DNA from: Neoalteromonas flava
Lineage (GTDB): Bacteria > Pseudomonadota > Gammaproteobacteria > Enterobacterales > Alteromonadaceae
Length of the DNA: 64,000 bases
Assembly: GCF_002807685.1 (NCBI RefSeq)
Contig: NZ_PEAX01000001.1
Span: 558,001 to 622,000 of the forward strand
Direction of reading: 5' to 3'
Shown: positions 38,035 through 47,437 of the stretch, one piece after another
Numbering within the stretch: position 1 is the first letter of the stretch
Layout: every line of letters starts with the position of its first letter
The notes under the pieces: generated by a model
The model's database searches: none
Seen by the model: the letters and a program-made list of their open reading frames with translations, nothing else
Told to the model about the DNA's origin: nothing
Translations under genes and position numbers: made by a program

Positions 38035-40214
38035 TATGCGTCTTTTCTTACCACATCAACTACATCGTGAATTTGCTTGAGACTGAGCATAACCTTACGC
38101 AATGATTTCACATCAGCGACTTCTACAGTTAAGACAATATCCGCAGAACCTGAAGACTTATTACTTAAACTATTAACCCCTAACAAGGATACTCTTAAAT
38201 TAGCTAGCACAGTGGTTATGTCCCGCAGGATGCCAGTTCGATCAGTACAAATAACTAGCAACTGCGCTTCAAACCCAGCGGCAATATCACCAGACCAATT
38301 GACCTCAACCTCGCGCTCAGGGTGCTGTTCCAATAAATGGACCAATTGCTCGCAGTTTTGTCGATGCACACTTACGCCCCTGCCCTGGGTAATAAACCCC
38401 ACAATAGGCTCGCCTGGAACCGGTTGACAGCAGTTAGCTAAATGGCTCATCAGGTGCCCTACTCCCTCAACAACCACACTGTCATCACGTTTCTTATTAC
38501 TTTTCGGTCTGCTTGGCGTTTTCACCAGCCTTTCTGGTGTTGGCTCAGGTTCGGGCGGTTGTAAGTGCTGTTGTAATTGCCGTACAACAGACATTATTCG
38601 AACGTCACCGGCGCCAATGGCAGTATAAAGCTCGTCTACCGAAGGCTGATTAAAGCGTTCGCAAATTTCCCCTAAAGCCTTAATCGGAAGGTGGACCTTG
38701 TTTACCTCCCGTTCAGCAATCTCCTTGCCTGCTTCCAGGTTTTTCACCCGGTCTTGCTTCTTAAAGAAACTATGGATGGTTGCCCGCGCCCGCGAGGAAT
38801 GAACGTATCCAAGTCCAGGGTGCATCCAATCTCGGCTCGGACTGGGCTCCTTGCCGGTTAGCACTTCGACCTGATCGCCGCTTTTGAGCTGATAGGTGAA
38901 TGGCACAATTCGTTTATTCACCTTCGCGCCAATACAACGGTGTCCAATGTTGGTGTGGACATAATAGGCGAAATCGAGTGGCGTCGAGCCCTGAGGCAAA
39001 TCCAAAACATCACCCTTAGGAGTGAATACATATACCCTATCATCAAAAACTTGACTACGTAGCTCTTCGACTAAGTCACCGGACTCTGCAACTTCTTCTT
39101 GCCACTGCAAAATTTTGCGCAACCAGTTCAAACGCTCTTCATGTCCTGACGTTTTACTTTGCGCCCCCTCTTTATATTTCCAATGTGCGGCGACCCCAAG
39201 CTCAGCATCTTGATGCATTTGCTGAGTACGGATTTGGATCTCAATAGACTTGCCTTGAGGGCCAATGATGACTGTATGTATGGACTGATAACCATTCGGC
39301 TTCGGAGTGGCAATGTAATCATCAAATTCATTGGGTATGTGTTTAAAATGCGCATGCACAATCCCCAAAGCGGCATAGCAATCCTGTAATCGATCGGCGA
39401 TGATTCGCATCGCGCGAATATCAAACAGTTGCTCAAAGGTCAGCCGCTTTTTCTGCATTTTTTTCCAAATACTGAAAATATGCTTGGGACGACCATAAAC
39501 TGCGGCCTGAATACCTTGTTCATTAAGTAATGACTGTAAACGCGCCACCATCGACTCGATATATTCAGTTCTGTCTGCACGCTTTTCATCTAGCATGCTA
39601 GCAATTTGTTTGTAGGTTTTCGGGTGCAGGTAGCGAAAGGCAAGATCTTCCAGCTCCCATTTTAATTGCCCGATGCCCAACCGATTGGCCAACGGCGCAT
39701 AAATTGAGGCACATTCTGTAGCCACCATGACACGGGTTTCTTCGTCAGCGTCTTTGACTGACTGTAACGCACATATACGTTCTGCCATTTTAAGTACAAC
39801 AGCGCGCACATCCTCTACCATCGCGAGCAGCATACGGCGGATACTATCGATTTGATGTTCCTGAAATTGTGCGGTCTTATTAATCCCGGTGCGGCCATGC
39901 AAAGCGCGAATGGCTTCCATCTTGCGCACGCCTTCAATTAGTCTGCCGATTTCTTGTCCGAAAGATTCAATGACATCTTCATTGGAAAGGGCATGCTGTT
40001 GACAATAGGGAAACACTAACGCCGCCTGCAGCGTCGTATCATCCATATTGAGCTGAACTAAAATTTCGACCATTTCCTGGCCGACAAGCAAGATCTCTGG
40101 CTTTTCAGCAATCGAACGCAAGGCCTTTTGGGTATCTTGAGGCAGTTGCAATTGCGCCATCCATTGCTCGAATGGTGGCCGTTGTTCACTATGTACTTTT
40201 CGTGTCGAAACCAT
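38034..40214 (-). CDS. relA: GTP pyrophosphokinase RelA ((p)ppGpp synthetase I)
   Basis: A 726-residue ribosome-linked alarmone synthetase. The N-terminal pseudo-hydrolase domain lacks the HD pair (the position reads VFPYCQQ), so it should be synthetase-only. The synthetase domain has the EFDDYIATPKPNGYQSIHT motif with the ExDD form typical of monofunctional RelA. TGS (YVFTPKGDVLDLPQGSTPLDFAY), a cysteine-rich zinc-finger region (HLANCCQPVPGE) and a C-terminal ACT domain follow. It sits between rlmD (11 bp away) and mazG (overlapping). Confidence 0.98.
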   Translation of the reverse strand: MVSTRKVHSEQRPPFEQWMAQLQLPQDTQKALRSIAEKPEILLVGQEMVEILVQLNMDDTTLQAALVFPYCQQHALSNEDVIESFGQEIGRLIEGVRKMEAIRALHGRTGINKTAQFQEHQIDSIRRMLLAMVEDVRAVVLKMAERICALQSVKDADEETRVMVATECASIYAPLANRLGIGQLKWELEDLAFRYLHPKTYKQIASMLDEKRADRTEYIESMVARLQSLLNEQGIQAAVYGRPKHIFSIWKKMQKKRLTFEQLFDIRAMRIIADRLQDCYAALGIVHAHFKHIPNEFDDYIATPKPNGYQSIHTVIIGPQGKSIEIQIRTQQMHQDAELGVAAHWKYKEGAQSKTSGHEERLNWLRKILQWQEEVAESGDLVEELRSQVFDDRVYVFTPKGDVLDLPQGSTPLDFAYYVHTNIGHRCIGAKVNKRIVPFTYQLKSGDQVEVLTGKEPSPSRDWMHPGLGYVHSSRARATIHSFFKKQDRVKNLEAGKEIAEREVNKVHLPIKALGEICERFNQPSVDELYTAIGAGDVRIMSVVRQLQQHLQPPEPEPTPERLVKTPSRPKSNKKRDDSVVVEGVGHLMSHLANCCQPVPGEPIVGFITQGRGVSVHRQNCEQLVHLLEQHPEREVEVNWSGDIAAGFEAQLLVICTDRTGILRDITTVLANLRVSLLGVNSLSNKSSGSADIVLTVEVADVKSLRKVMLSLKQIHDVVDVVRKDA

Positions 40215-40225
40215 GGTTCTCTGTA

Positions 40226-41581
40226 TTAACTTCGGTGAAACACTGCCATTAATTCACAATGCTTGGTATAAGCAAACATCTCTACCAAACGGATTTTCTG
40301 CAACTGATAACCTCGTGCAATTAGCTGTTTGGCGTCACGGGCAAAACTGGCAGGATTGCAAGAAACGTACACAATAATCGGATGATGCTGAGGATTTAAG
40401 TGAGCACAAACTGTTGGAGCGCCCTCGCGCGACGGATCAAGCAATACTGCATCAAAAGGTTCGCGTAAGATTTGCTGCACAATCTTCTCGTCGAGTAGAT
40501 CGTGATGGTCAAAACTGCACTGTTTTAGTGCGAGATGCTCTGCACTCTGTTGAGCACGAGTTACCATACTGGCGACCCCTTCTACGCCCCGAACCTGAAA
40601 GCCACGATTGGCCAGAAGCAAACTAAAATTTCCAGTACCACAGAACAAGTCAAGTACTGAGTTAACCTTAGCCTCGGCGAGCCACTTTGCAACCTGAGCA
40701 ACCATATGTTGATTAACTCGAGCGTTGACTTGGACAAAATCATCAGCCCCGACGGGGATCTGTATGCCATCACCGGGTGAATAAGTGACCGTAGCGAGAT
40801 CCCCGTGCAATGTTTCGGCAGACTTATCTGCAATCGCTATCGATACGTTACAGTCAAACTGCTCAGCTAATTTTATTAATGCATTGGTATCTTCACTGGC
40901 CAGCGCCGCCATCGCGCGAATGTGCACCAATACTTGGTTGTCACCAGAGAACAACGTAATGTGCCCCAGCGGCTTGGGGTTTTGTAGCTCGCTAACCCAA
41001 GCTTGCAGAGGCTGAATAAGACGTTCAATTTCTGGCGCTAGTACTGCGCACTCATGCAGCTTAAAGACCTCGTTGCTTTTACTGCGGCGGTAGCCGAGCC
41101 GGCGGTCATTGTTATCTCGAACATCTACAGCAAGGCGCGCTTTACGTCGATACCCTAGTGGTTCAGCAAAAATATCAGCTTCCCACTCACACTCTTTAAC
41201 ACCGGCAATTTTCGCCAATAATTGCGTGATCGCTTGCTTGCGTTGTTGGCGCAAATACTCCGGTTCAACGTAGTCAAGCTGACACCCACCACAGTCTTGT
41301 GAATGTTGACAAAATGGCAGTTGTCGCGCTGAATTTGATGTTTCAATCTGTAGCATTTGACCGTGCCAAACGTGCTTTTTGCGCGACGCTATTGCAACCT
41401 TCACGGTTTCGCCCGGCAACGCCCCTTCAACGAATACCACTGGCGCATGCTTGGCAGCCACGCCTAAGCCAGTGTGATCGAGCACAGTTATTTGAGTCGT
41501 AATTATTTGCTCTGCACCCGAGTTACGGCGGGTATTCAATGACTTTGCGCGGCGCTTAACCGGCTTAACAAACCGCACCAT
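40226..41581 (-). CDS. rlmD: 23S rRNA (uracil-1939-C5)-methyltransferase RlmD
   Basis: A 451-residue RNA methyltransferase using S-adenosylmethionine. It starts with a basic tail and a TRAM domain (about 30-85), then an iron-sulfur cluster motif CQHSQDCGGC, and ends with the Rossmann SAM-binding domain (LDLFCGTGNFSLLLA) and the catalytic cysteine motif YVSCNPASFARD. The gene is directly upstream of relA, as in E. coli, and lies 3 bp after acpS. Confidence 0.96.
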   Translation of the reverse strand: MVRFVKPVKRRAKSLNTRRNSGAEQIITTQITVLDHTGLGVAAKHAPVVFVEGALPGETVKVAIASRKKHVWHGQMLQIETSNSARQLPFCQHSQDCGGCQLDYVEPEYLRQQRKQAITQLLAKIAGVKECEWEADIFAEPLGYRRKARLAVDVRDNNDRRLGYRRSKSNEVFKLHECAVLAPEIERLIQPLQAWVSELQNPKPLGHITLFSGDNQVLVHIRAMAALASEDTNALIKLAEQFDCNVSIAIADKSAETLHGDLATVTYSPGDGIQIPVGADDFVQVNARVNQHMVAQVAKWLAEAKVNSVLDLFCGTGNFSLLLANRGFQVRGVEGVASMVTRAQQSAEHLALKQCSFDHHDLLDEKIVQQILREPFDAVLLDPSREGAPTVCAHLNPQHHPIIVYVSCNPASFARDAKQLIARGYQLQKIRLVEMFAYTKHCELMAVFHRS

Positions 41582-41584
41582 AGA

Positions 41585-41965
41585 CTAACTCGATGACTCT
41601 AGAATAACCGTCGCAACTGCATAGTGCTTTTCGTCAGAAATAGATACAGCGGTCGAATTCACACCTCGCGACTCACACAAGCGCGCAAACTCACCACTAA
41701 AGTGAAGTTGCGGTTGTCCAAGTGCATTATTGTCAATTTCAATGTGCTGCCAACTTACACCGTTGCCAATTCCTGTACCGAGCGCTTTGACGGCAGCTTC
41801 TTTTGCGGCAAAACGCTTGGCAAGATAGCGGGCTGGATGTAGGTGATTCGCATAAACCTGCATTTCTTTCTCGGTTAACACTCGTTCTGCTAAACGTGAA
41901 GACTTAGCACAATGCGCTTCGATCCGCTCAATTTCAACAATATCTGTACCTAGGCCGATGATCAC
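41585..41965 (-). CDS. acpS: Holo-[acyl-carrier-protein] synthase
   Basis: A 126-residue phosphopantetheinyl transferase that activates acyl carrier protein for fatty acid synthesis. The motifs GLGTDIVEIERI (metal-binding Asp) and RFAAKEAAVKALGTGIG are the family signatures. It lies 18 bp after pdxJ, the conserved pdxJ-acpS pairing. Confidence 0.98.
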   Translation of the reverse strand: MIIGLGTDIVEIERIEAHCAKSSRLAERVLTEKEMQVYANHLHPARYLAKRFAAKEAAVKALGTGIGNGVSWQHIEIDNNALGQPQLHFSGEFARLCESRGVNSTAVSISDEKHYAVATVILESSS

Positions 41966-41983
41966 TGGAGTAATTCCTATTGT

Positions 41984-42730
41984 TTACAGTTTATACGCAG
42001 ACAAACGTGCTTGTTGCATAAGATCACGCATATCTTTAACTGCGGTATGTAAACCATCGAAAGCGGCACGAGCAATAATTGCATGCCCGATGTTCAACTC
42101 TACTATCTGTGGGATTGCAGCAATGGGTTTAACATTGTGATAATGCAAACCATGCCCCGCGTTGACTTCTAACCCAAGCGAATCCGCATAAATAATACCT
42201 TCGATTAGTTTAACCAATTCCACTTGCTGTTGTTGCAGAGTTGGCGCATCGGCATACTGCCCCGTATGAATTTCGATGAAAGGCGCGCCACATTCCTTGG
42301 CGGCTTCAATTTGGCGCTTATCAGCATCAATAAACAAAGAGACTAATATTCCGTTTTCAGCGAGTTGACTGCACGCATCCTTGATTGCCGCAAGATTGTC
42401 AGCCACATTGAGGCCGCCTTCAGTTGTAAGCTCTGCGCGTTTTTCAGGCACCAGGCAACAAAACGTCGGCTTCACCCGGGTGGCTATGCCCAACATTTCA
42501 GCAGTAACTGCCATTTCCAGGTTGAGTCGTGTTTGTACCGTTTCACTTAGCAACTCGACGTCACGATCGCGAATATGTCGCCGATCTTCACGTAAATGTA
42601 CGGTTATGCCATCAGCCCCTGCTTGTTCTGCGATCTGTGCTGCGTGCACTGGATCGGGATACTGCGTTCCTCGGGCATTGCGAAGCGTGGCGATATGATC
42701 AATGTTGACGCCTAAAAAGATATCGTTCAA
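41984..42730 (-). CDS. pdxJ: Pyridoxine 5'-phosphate synthase PdxJ
   Basis: A 248-residue TIM-barrel enzyme that closes the pyridoxine ring from aminoacetone phosphate and deoxyxylulose phosphate. [32 protein letters not shown] and LEVNAGHGL are diagnostic. PdxA, which makes its substrate, is encoded at 52012 in this window. A 108-bp gap separates pdxJ from recO upstream. Confidence 0.98.
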   Translation of the reverse strand: MNDIFLGVNIDHIATLRNARGTQYPDPVHAAQIAEQAGADGITVHLREDRRHIRDRDVELLSETVQTRLNLEMAVTAEMLGIATRVKPTFCCLVPEKRAELTTEGGLNVADNLAAIKDACSQLAENGILVSLFIDADKRQIEAAKECGAPFIEIHTGQYADAPTLQQQQVELVKLIEGIIYADSLGLEVNAGHGLHYHNVKPIAAIPQIVELNIGHAIIARAAFDGLHTAVKDMRDLMQQARLSAYKL

Positions 42731-42838
42731 ACACCTATCCTCATTTATTTCAGGACCAAATTCAGGAGTATGGTAGCAATAATGCTACGTGCTGTCTGTC
42801 CGCTTATTGCGTACTTTATTGCGAAATTTTCACGATGT

Positions 42839-43570
42839 TTACTTTACCTGTGCAAACAGTGAGCGACTTTGTAACGGTTTACTGCCAATCACACTGGGCA
42901 GCGCTAGACGTACGAACAGTTTGGCCGCTCGTAGGCTAGTTGTATGCCAATCCTGCATTTGCATAGCGATGATATCCCGCCCATAAAACAAAGGGGCTGA
43001 ATGCGCTTGGTGATCACCTGATAGGGTCGCGGTAACGAAACCCTGCTCTGGCAGAAAGGTGTAACTTGCACCTTCTTCTATTGGATTATGCGATTCTGCG
43101 CAAGCTGAGAGATCAGGCAAATAGCCTAAGTGCTCTAACAACTTGAGTTCAAAACTTCTGAGTATAATTTCTACATCTGCACTTCGCGTATCAGAGCCGG
43201 CTTTAGCTAAGTGCTGCAAGGCCAATTGATAGTCACTAAAAATTTCCTCGTGCGGCAAATCAATCGGTAAGGCCCGGCTAAGCAATTCATTTAAGTAAAA
43301 GCCACAATAGAGTGCTTGTTGGGTAAGAGAAACGCGGCCAGATAGCGCCTCAACGCGCCCTAAATTACGCAATTCATTGCGCCCAGAAACAACACATTCA
43401 AGCAACTGGAATGGCTGAAGTAAGCTTTTCCGATCCGATTTACTGCCCCGTACACCTTTTGCCACAACTCGCAGCTTGCCACTTTCCAGGGTTAACACAT
43501 CAACTAATAAACTGGTTTCTCGGTACGGTAACCGATGCAAGACATAACCCTGACAGGTAAAGCCTGACAT
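42839..43570 (-). CDS. recO: Recombination mediator RecO
   Basis: A 243-residue protein that loads RecA on SSB-coated single strands with RecR. The N-terminal OB fold (GYVLHRLPYRETSLLVDVLT) is followed by SGRNELRNLGRVEAL and a helical C-terminal domain. The zinc-finger cysteines found in some RecO proteins are absent, as in E. coli. It begins 2 bp after the stop of the unknown 92-residue gene, so it is probably co-translated with it. Confidence 0.95.
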   Translation of the reverse strand: MSGFTCQGYVLHRLPYRETSLLVDVLTLESGKLRVVAKGVRGSKSDRKSLLQPFQLLECVVSGRNELRNLGRVEALSGRVSLTQQALYCGFYLNELLSRALPIDLPHEEIFSDYQLALQHLAKAGSDTRSADVEIILRSFELKLLEHLGYLPDLSACAESHNPIEEGASYTFLPEQGFVTATLSGDHQAHSAPLFYGRDIIAMQMQDWHTTSLRAAKLFVRLALPSVIGSKPLQSRSLFAQVK

Positions 43571-43572
43571 TT

Positions 43573-43851
43573 TTAACTGCGCCTCAAGCGAACCACTTTC
43601 ATGGTTTCAAAAGATATGCCCGCCACTTCTTGAGTCTGCGGATAATAAGTCAGGTCGACGCGTGCCCCGGTGAGCGTTTGATAAGGATTTTTACGCCGAT
43701 AAACAAAAGGTACGTCGTAGCCATCCAACATTAGGGTGTTGATGTACCAGTCATCTTCAACCCGCTGCACGTGAGAAACCACCTTACAATATTCGCTATG
43801 GGTTAAATCAGGGTGCTTGCTGAGTAAACGATTCAATGTTTTGTTAACCAT
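43573..43851 (-). CDS. Uncharacterised 92-residue protein between recJ and recO
   Basis: A small soluble protein that I do not recognise. A helical N-terminus with basic residues (about 1-28, with a HxxLTHSEYCKVVSHV helix) precedes a mainly beta region (about 32-92: DDWYINTLMLDG, VPFVYRR, GARVDLTYYP, FETMKVVRLRR). The pattern suggests a small barrel (OB or SH3-like), and the basic C-terminus would suit nucleic acid binding. It overlaps the recJ stop by one base and is followed by recO after 2 bp, so all three should be made together. Function unknown. Confidence 0.75.
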   Translation of the reverse strand: MVNKTLNRLLSKHPDLTHSEYCKVVSHVQRVEDDWYINTLMLDGYDVPFVYRRKNPYQTLTGARVDLTYYPQTQEVAGISFETMKVVRLRRS

Positions 43852-45581
43852 TAGTCGAGGGCCTCAACTAACAACTGCAAATTGCGCTTATTACGAAATT
43901 CGTTAACGTCGAGGCGATAAGCCAACTGGACTTCTGTTTGCTCAGAGGCAGGCCAGCGGGCCGTATCCACATTAAACGCAATGGCGTCAAGATAATCACC
44001 ATTCTCGGCTTTTAGCACCATTTTCAAATGCTTTTCACCGACAATCCGTTGTTGCACCAAAGTGAAAACACCATCAAAAAGTGGCTCTCTGAAGCCTTGT
44101 CCCCATGGAATGATATGTTTCAACTGCTCAGCAAACTCCAATGAAAAACAATCAACTGGCAACTCCCCGTCAGAGTATATCGCTTGTTCTTGCTGGATCT
44201 GGCTTTGCCACTGACTTAACGCATCTTCGAAGGCTTGGCAAAAATGTTCAAAATCTGCCTTAGCAATACTAAGACCGGCCGCCATAGCGTGGCCACCATA
44301 TTTAATCAGCAAACTGGGGTTACGGCTGTCTACTAGGGCTAAAACGTCGCGAATATGCACCCCACTAATGGAGCGTGCAGAGCCTTTTAATTGAGTGTCA
44401 TTCTCTTCCGCAAAAATTATCGTTGGGCGGTGCAACTTATCTTTTATGCGACCTGCAACTATGCCAATAACTCCAGCGTGAAAATCAGCTTGATAGAGCA
44501 CAACCCCGTTTGACGAGTGATACTCCTCGGTATCAAGTGCAGGAATGGTCGCCAACACATCCTGCTGCATAGACTGCTCGATTTGCTTGCGTTCTTGGTT
44601 TAGCCGGTCTAGTTCAATGGCAATGCTTCTGGCATGTTGCAAGCTATCCGTAATTAAGCAAGCAATACCCATCGACATATCATCCAAGCGACCAGCGGCA
44701 TTCAGGCGTGGCCCCAAAACAAACCCTAAATCTGTTGAGGTGAGTCCACTTGCATTGCGCTGGGCCACATCCAGCAAGGCTAGAATGCCGGGGCGACATT
44801 GTCGGGCTCGAATGCGTTGTAAACCTTGATAGACTAGAATTCGGTTATTGTGATCAAGAGTCACCACATCAGCCACAGTTCCTAGAGCCACAAGGTCCAA
44901 ATATTGGGCCATATTCGGCGCAGTTATTTGTTGTTGAGCAAACCACTGCATTTGCTGTAAATGGGCACGCAACGCCACCATTAGATAAAATGCCACGCCG
45001 ACGCCTGCTAGCGTCTTTGACGCAAACTGACAATTTGGTTGATTGGGATTAACAATCGCATCAGCGTTTGGCAGCGTTTCAGAAGGCAGATGATGATCGG
45101 TAACTATAACCGTCATTCCCAAAGCCTTAGCATGGGCAACACCAGCGTGACAGGCAATCCCATTATCGACGGTTACGATAACCTGACCGCCGCGTTGATG
45201 CACTACATCGACAATTTGAGGCGTTAAGCCATAGCCATATTCGAAACGGTTTGGCACCACGTGATCGACATGCTTTGCCCCCATCGCGGTTAGCGCCAAC
45301 AAACACAGGGCGGTACTGGTAGCACCATCAGCATCAAAATCACCGACAATACTTATCGCTTGCTGCTGTTCCAATGCTGTAGCCAAGAGTTCAACCGCGC
45401 GATCCATGCCTTTCAACGTGGTGTAGGAAAGCAAGCCTGCTGCGCCTGTCGCTAACTGCTCTGGCGAACTCACCTTACGGCTGAGAAAAATCCGCTTCAA
45501 TATAGGGTGGTAATCGAGTTGCTGCATCCAATCAGGAAAGTCAACGTCAGCGGAGGTATTCCTAATGATGTTTAACGGCAT
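43851..45581 (-). CDS. recJ: Single-strand-specific 5'-3' exonuclease RecJ
   Basis: A 576-residue DHH-family exonuclease used in recombination and mismatch repair. Catalytic motifs are GDFDADGATSTAL, VDNGIA and VTDHH, followed by the DHHA1 domain (GGHAMAAGLSI) and the C-terminal OB fold. The ATG at 45581 lacks a clear ribosome site, and a stable hairpin lies 17 bases upstream of it, between dsbC and recJ. Confidence 0.97.
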   Translation of the reverse strand: MPLNIIRNTSADVDFPDWMQQLDYHPILKRIFLSRKVSSPEQLATGAAGLLSYTTLKGMDRAVELLATALEQQQAISIVGDFDADGATSTALCLLALTAMGAKHVDHVVPNRFEYGYGLTPQIVDVVHQRGGQVIVTVDNGIACHAGVAHAKALGMTVIVTDHHLPSETLPNADAIVNPNQPNCQFASKTLAGVGVAFYLMVALRAHLQQMQWFAQQQITAPNMAQYLDLVALGTVADVVTLDHNNRILVYQGLQRIRARQCRPGILALLDVAQRNASGLTSTDLGFVLGPRLNAAGRLDDMSMGIACLITDSLQHARSIAIELDRLNQERKQIEQSMQQDVLATIPALDTEEYHSSNGVVLYQADFHAGVIGIVAGRIKDKLHRPTIIFAEENDTQLKGSARSISGVHIRDVLALVDSRNPSLLIKYGGHAMAAGLSIAKADFEHFCQAFEDALSQWQSQIQQEQAIYSDGELPVDCFSLEFAEQLKHIIPWGQGFREPLFDGVFTLVQQRIVGEKHLKMVLKAENGDYLDAIAFNVDTARWPASEQTEVQLAYRLDVNEFRNKRNLQLLVEALD

Positions 45582-45597
45582 GATTTTGCGGGTATAA

Positions 45598-45624
45598 ATC
45601 TGCGTGGCGTATTACCACGCAGAT
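45598..45624 (-). promoter_or_regulatory. Strong hairpin between dsbC and recJ
   Basis: A 10-bp perfect stem ATCTGCGTGG/CCACGCAGAT encloses a 7-base loop. On the minus strand it is followed only by TTTATA, so it is a weak terminator at best and may act as an attenuator, processing site or mRNA stabiliser. Confidence 0.7.
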
Positions 45625-45642
45625 GAAAAGTTGATGCTTGTA

Positions 45643-46356
45643 TTATGAGTTATCTTTGATGGCTTGTTCAAGCATTTCAGCCGGTTGGTAGCCAGGAATG
45701 ATTGTGCCGTTAGGCATAATGATGTTGGGCGTACCCGTAACACCTATCTTTTGCCCAAATAAATACTGTTCGGCCACTGAATTTTCGCACTTTGCCGCCG
45801 CGACAGTATCGTCTAATTTAGCCTCGGTCATGGCATCCTGTGGATTCTTCGCACACCATACCGACACCATGTCATTGTACCCTTGACTGTTTAAACCCGC
45901 GCGCGGAAAGGCCAAATACCTTACGGTAATGCCGCGCGCGTTGAACTCTTCGATTTCACGATGCAACTTACGACAGTATCCGCAGGTGATATCAGTGAAC
46001 ACGCTGACGACATACTTTTCATTTTCAGCTTTAAAATCAATCGTTTGACCTACAAAATCTTTAAGTCCTTCCGTCCGGATTGCTGACATTGCGACTTCTG
46101 TCTCATTACGCATACCCGCATCTAAATTATAAACGTTCGCGCGTAATAAATAGGTACCGTCCATGCTCGAGTAGAACAATCCACGCGCCGTATTCAGTTG
46201 CAAAAGCCCTGGCACCGGAGATTCAGCAATGGCATTAACTGGAATCGAAATTTTGCTCTCAATCTTGGCTTTAACTGCATCATAATTATCCGCTTGCGCC
46301 TGCAGCCCAACGAACATAAGGAATAAAACACTCAACTTTTTGACTATCGACTTCAC
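45643..46356 (-). CDS. dsbC: Periplasmic disulfide isomerase DsbC
   Basis: A 237-residue thiol-disulfide isomerase that corrects wrong disulfides in the periplasm. A signal peptide (to about residue 22) precedes the N-terminal dimerisation domain and the thioredoxin domain with active site CGYC (TDITCGYCRKLH) and a cis-proline in GVTGTPNI. The order xerD-dsbC-recJ is conserved with E. coli. A 172-bp gap separates it from xerD. Confidence 0.97.
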   Translation of the reverse strand: MKSIVKKLSVLFLMFVGLQAQADNYDAVKAKIESKISIPVNAIAESPVPGLLQLNTARGLFYSSMDGTYLLRANVYNLDAGMRNETEVAMSAIRTEGLKDFVGQTIDFKAENEKYVVSVFTDITCGYCRKLHREIEEFNARGITVRYLAFPRAGLNSQGYNDMVSVWCAKNPQDAMTEAKLDDTVAAAKCENSVAEQYLFGQKIGVTGTPNIIMPNGTIIPGYQPAEMLEQAIKDNS

Positions 46357-46528
46357 TGAAAACCTTCTTTTTAGTTCTGAGTAATAAACTGACCGTATAT
46401 GTCAGCACATTCTTTCACTATGACCGTTTTGCAAGCCATAAGTTTCTGCGTAAGAGTTTACCAGAGAATGGCCTTAGCCAAAATGACTCGCCGCAGCTAT
46501 TGCGTACCTTATCGAATACCTTTTCCTG

Positions 46529-47437
46529 CTAGCCGCGTGGATGATGCTCTCCGATCAAAGACTGTAACCGCTCTTTAGCAACGTGAGTATATATTTGTGT
46601 GGTCGATAGATCACTGTGCCCCAGCAGTAGCTGGACGACGCGCAAGTCGGCGCCATGATTCAATAAATGGGTTGCAAATGCATGGCGCAGTGTATGCGGT
46701 GATAACGCGACCTGAATGTTGGCACGTAACGCATACAGCTTGATGCGATGCCAAAATGTTTGTCGTGTCATCATGCGCCCGCGGGAGCTGGGAAACAATA
46801 TGTCTGATTTTTGCTGCAGTAATTGTGGTCTTGCTTCTTTGATGTAGCGTTGCAATTGGTCAAGTGCCGCTTCACCCAGCGGCATTAATCGCTCTTTATT
46901 GCCTTTACCTGTGACACGCGCAACCCCTTGTGTTAATGACAAGGAGGATGTATCCAAACTGATTAACTCGCTGACCCGTAACCCCGTAGCATAGAGCACT
47001 TCAAGCATAGCTTTGTCGCGCAATTCTATCGGATCGTCAGTGCGCGGTTCATCCAGTAATGCGTCGACTTGCGCTTCGCTAAGCGTTTTCGGTAATCCTA
47101 TTTGCACCTTGGGATTGGTTAGCTGGCGCAGTGGGTTACTCGCACGGCGCTCTCGATTAACCTGATAGCGATAGAATGCGCGCAACGCGCTCATCGCCCG
47201 GCTGTTACTGCGGTGACTCATGCCTGCACGATTGCGGTGGTCGATAAACCGCTGGATGTCTTCTTCTTCAACGGAATTTAACTCTTGCTCTGATACAGAG
47301 GACTGGGTTAAGAACGTAATAAAAGCGCTAATGTCAGAACGATAAGCGTTGACAGTATTCTCACTTAAGCCTTTTTCTAACCATAGCACCTGCAGAAACT
47401 CATCTAACAGGTTTTGGTTACGACTCACCACGCTCAT
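46529..47437 (-). CDS. xerD: Tyrosine recombinase XerD
   Basis: A 302-residue recombinase that resolves chromosome dimers at dif together with XerC. The catalytic residues are Arg in ATGLRVSELI, Lys in VTGKGNKERL, His-x-x-Arg in HTLRHAFATHLLNHGADLR, His in LLGHSDLSTT, and the nucleophile Tyr in QIYTHV. Its ATG directly follows the djlA stop. It is a housekeeping gene here, not a mobile-element integrase. Confidence 0.97.
   Translation of the reverse strand: MSVVSRNQNLLDEFLQVLWLEKGLSENTVNAYRSDISAFITFLTQSSVSEQELNSVEEEDIQRFIDHRNRAGMSHRSNSRAMSALRAFYRYQVNRERRASNPLRQLTNPKVQIGLPKTLSEAQVDALLDEPRTDDPIELRDKAMLEVLYATGLRVSELISLDTSSLSLTQGVARVTGKGNKERLMPLGEAALDQLQRYIKEARPQLLQQKSDILFPSSRGRMMTRQTFWHRIKLYALRANIQVALSPHTLRHAFATHLLNHGADLRVVQLLLGHSDLSTTQIYTHVAKERLQSLIGEHHPRG

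Noticed and set aside
46529-47437. Mobile-element integrase
   Set aside because: Tyrosine recombinase sequence and djlA-xerD-dsbC-recJ context identify housekeeping XerD; no attachment repeats nearby.
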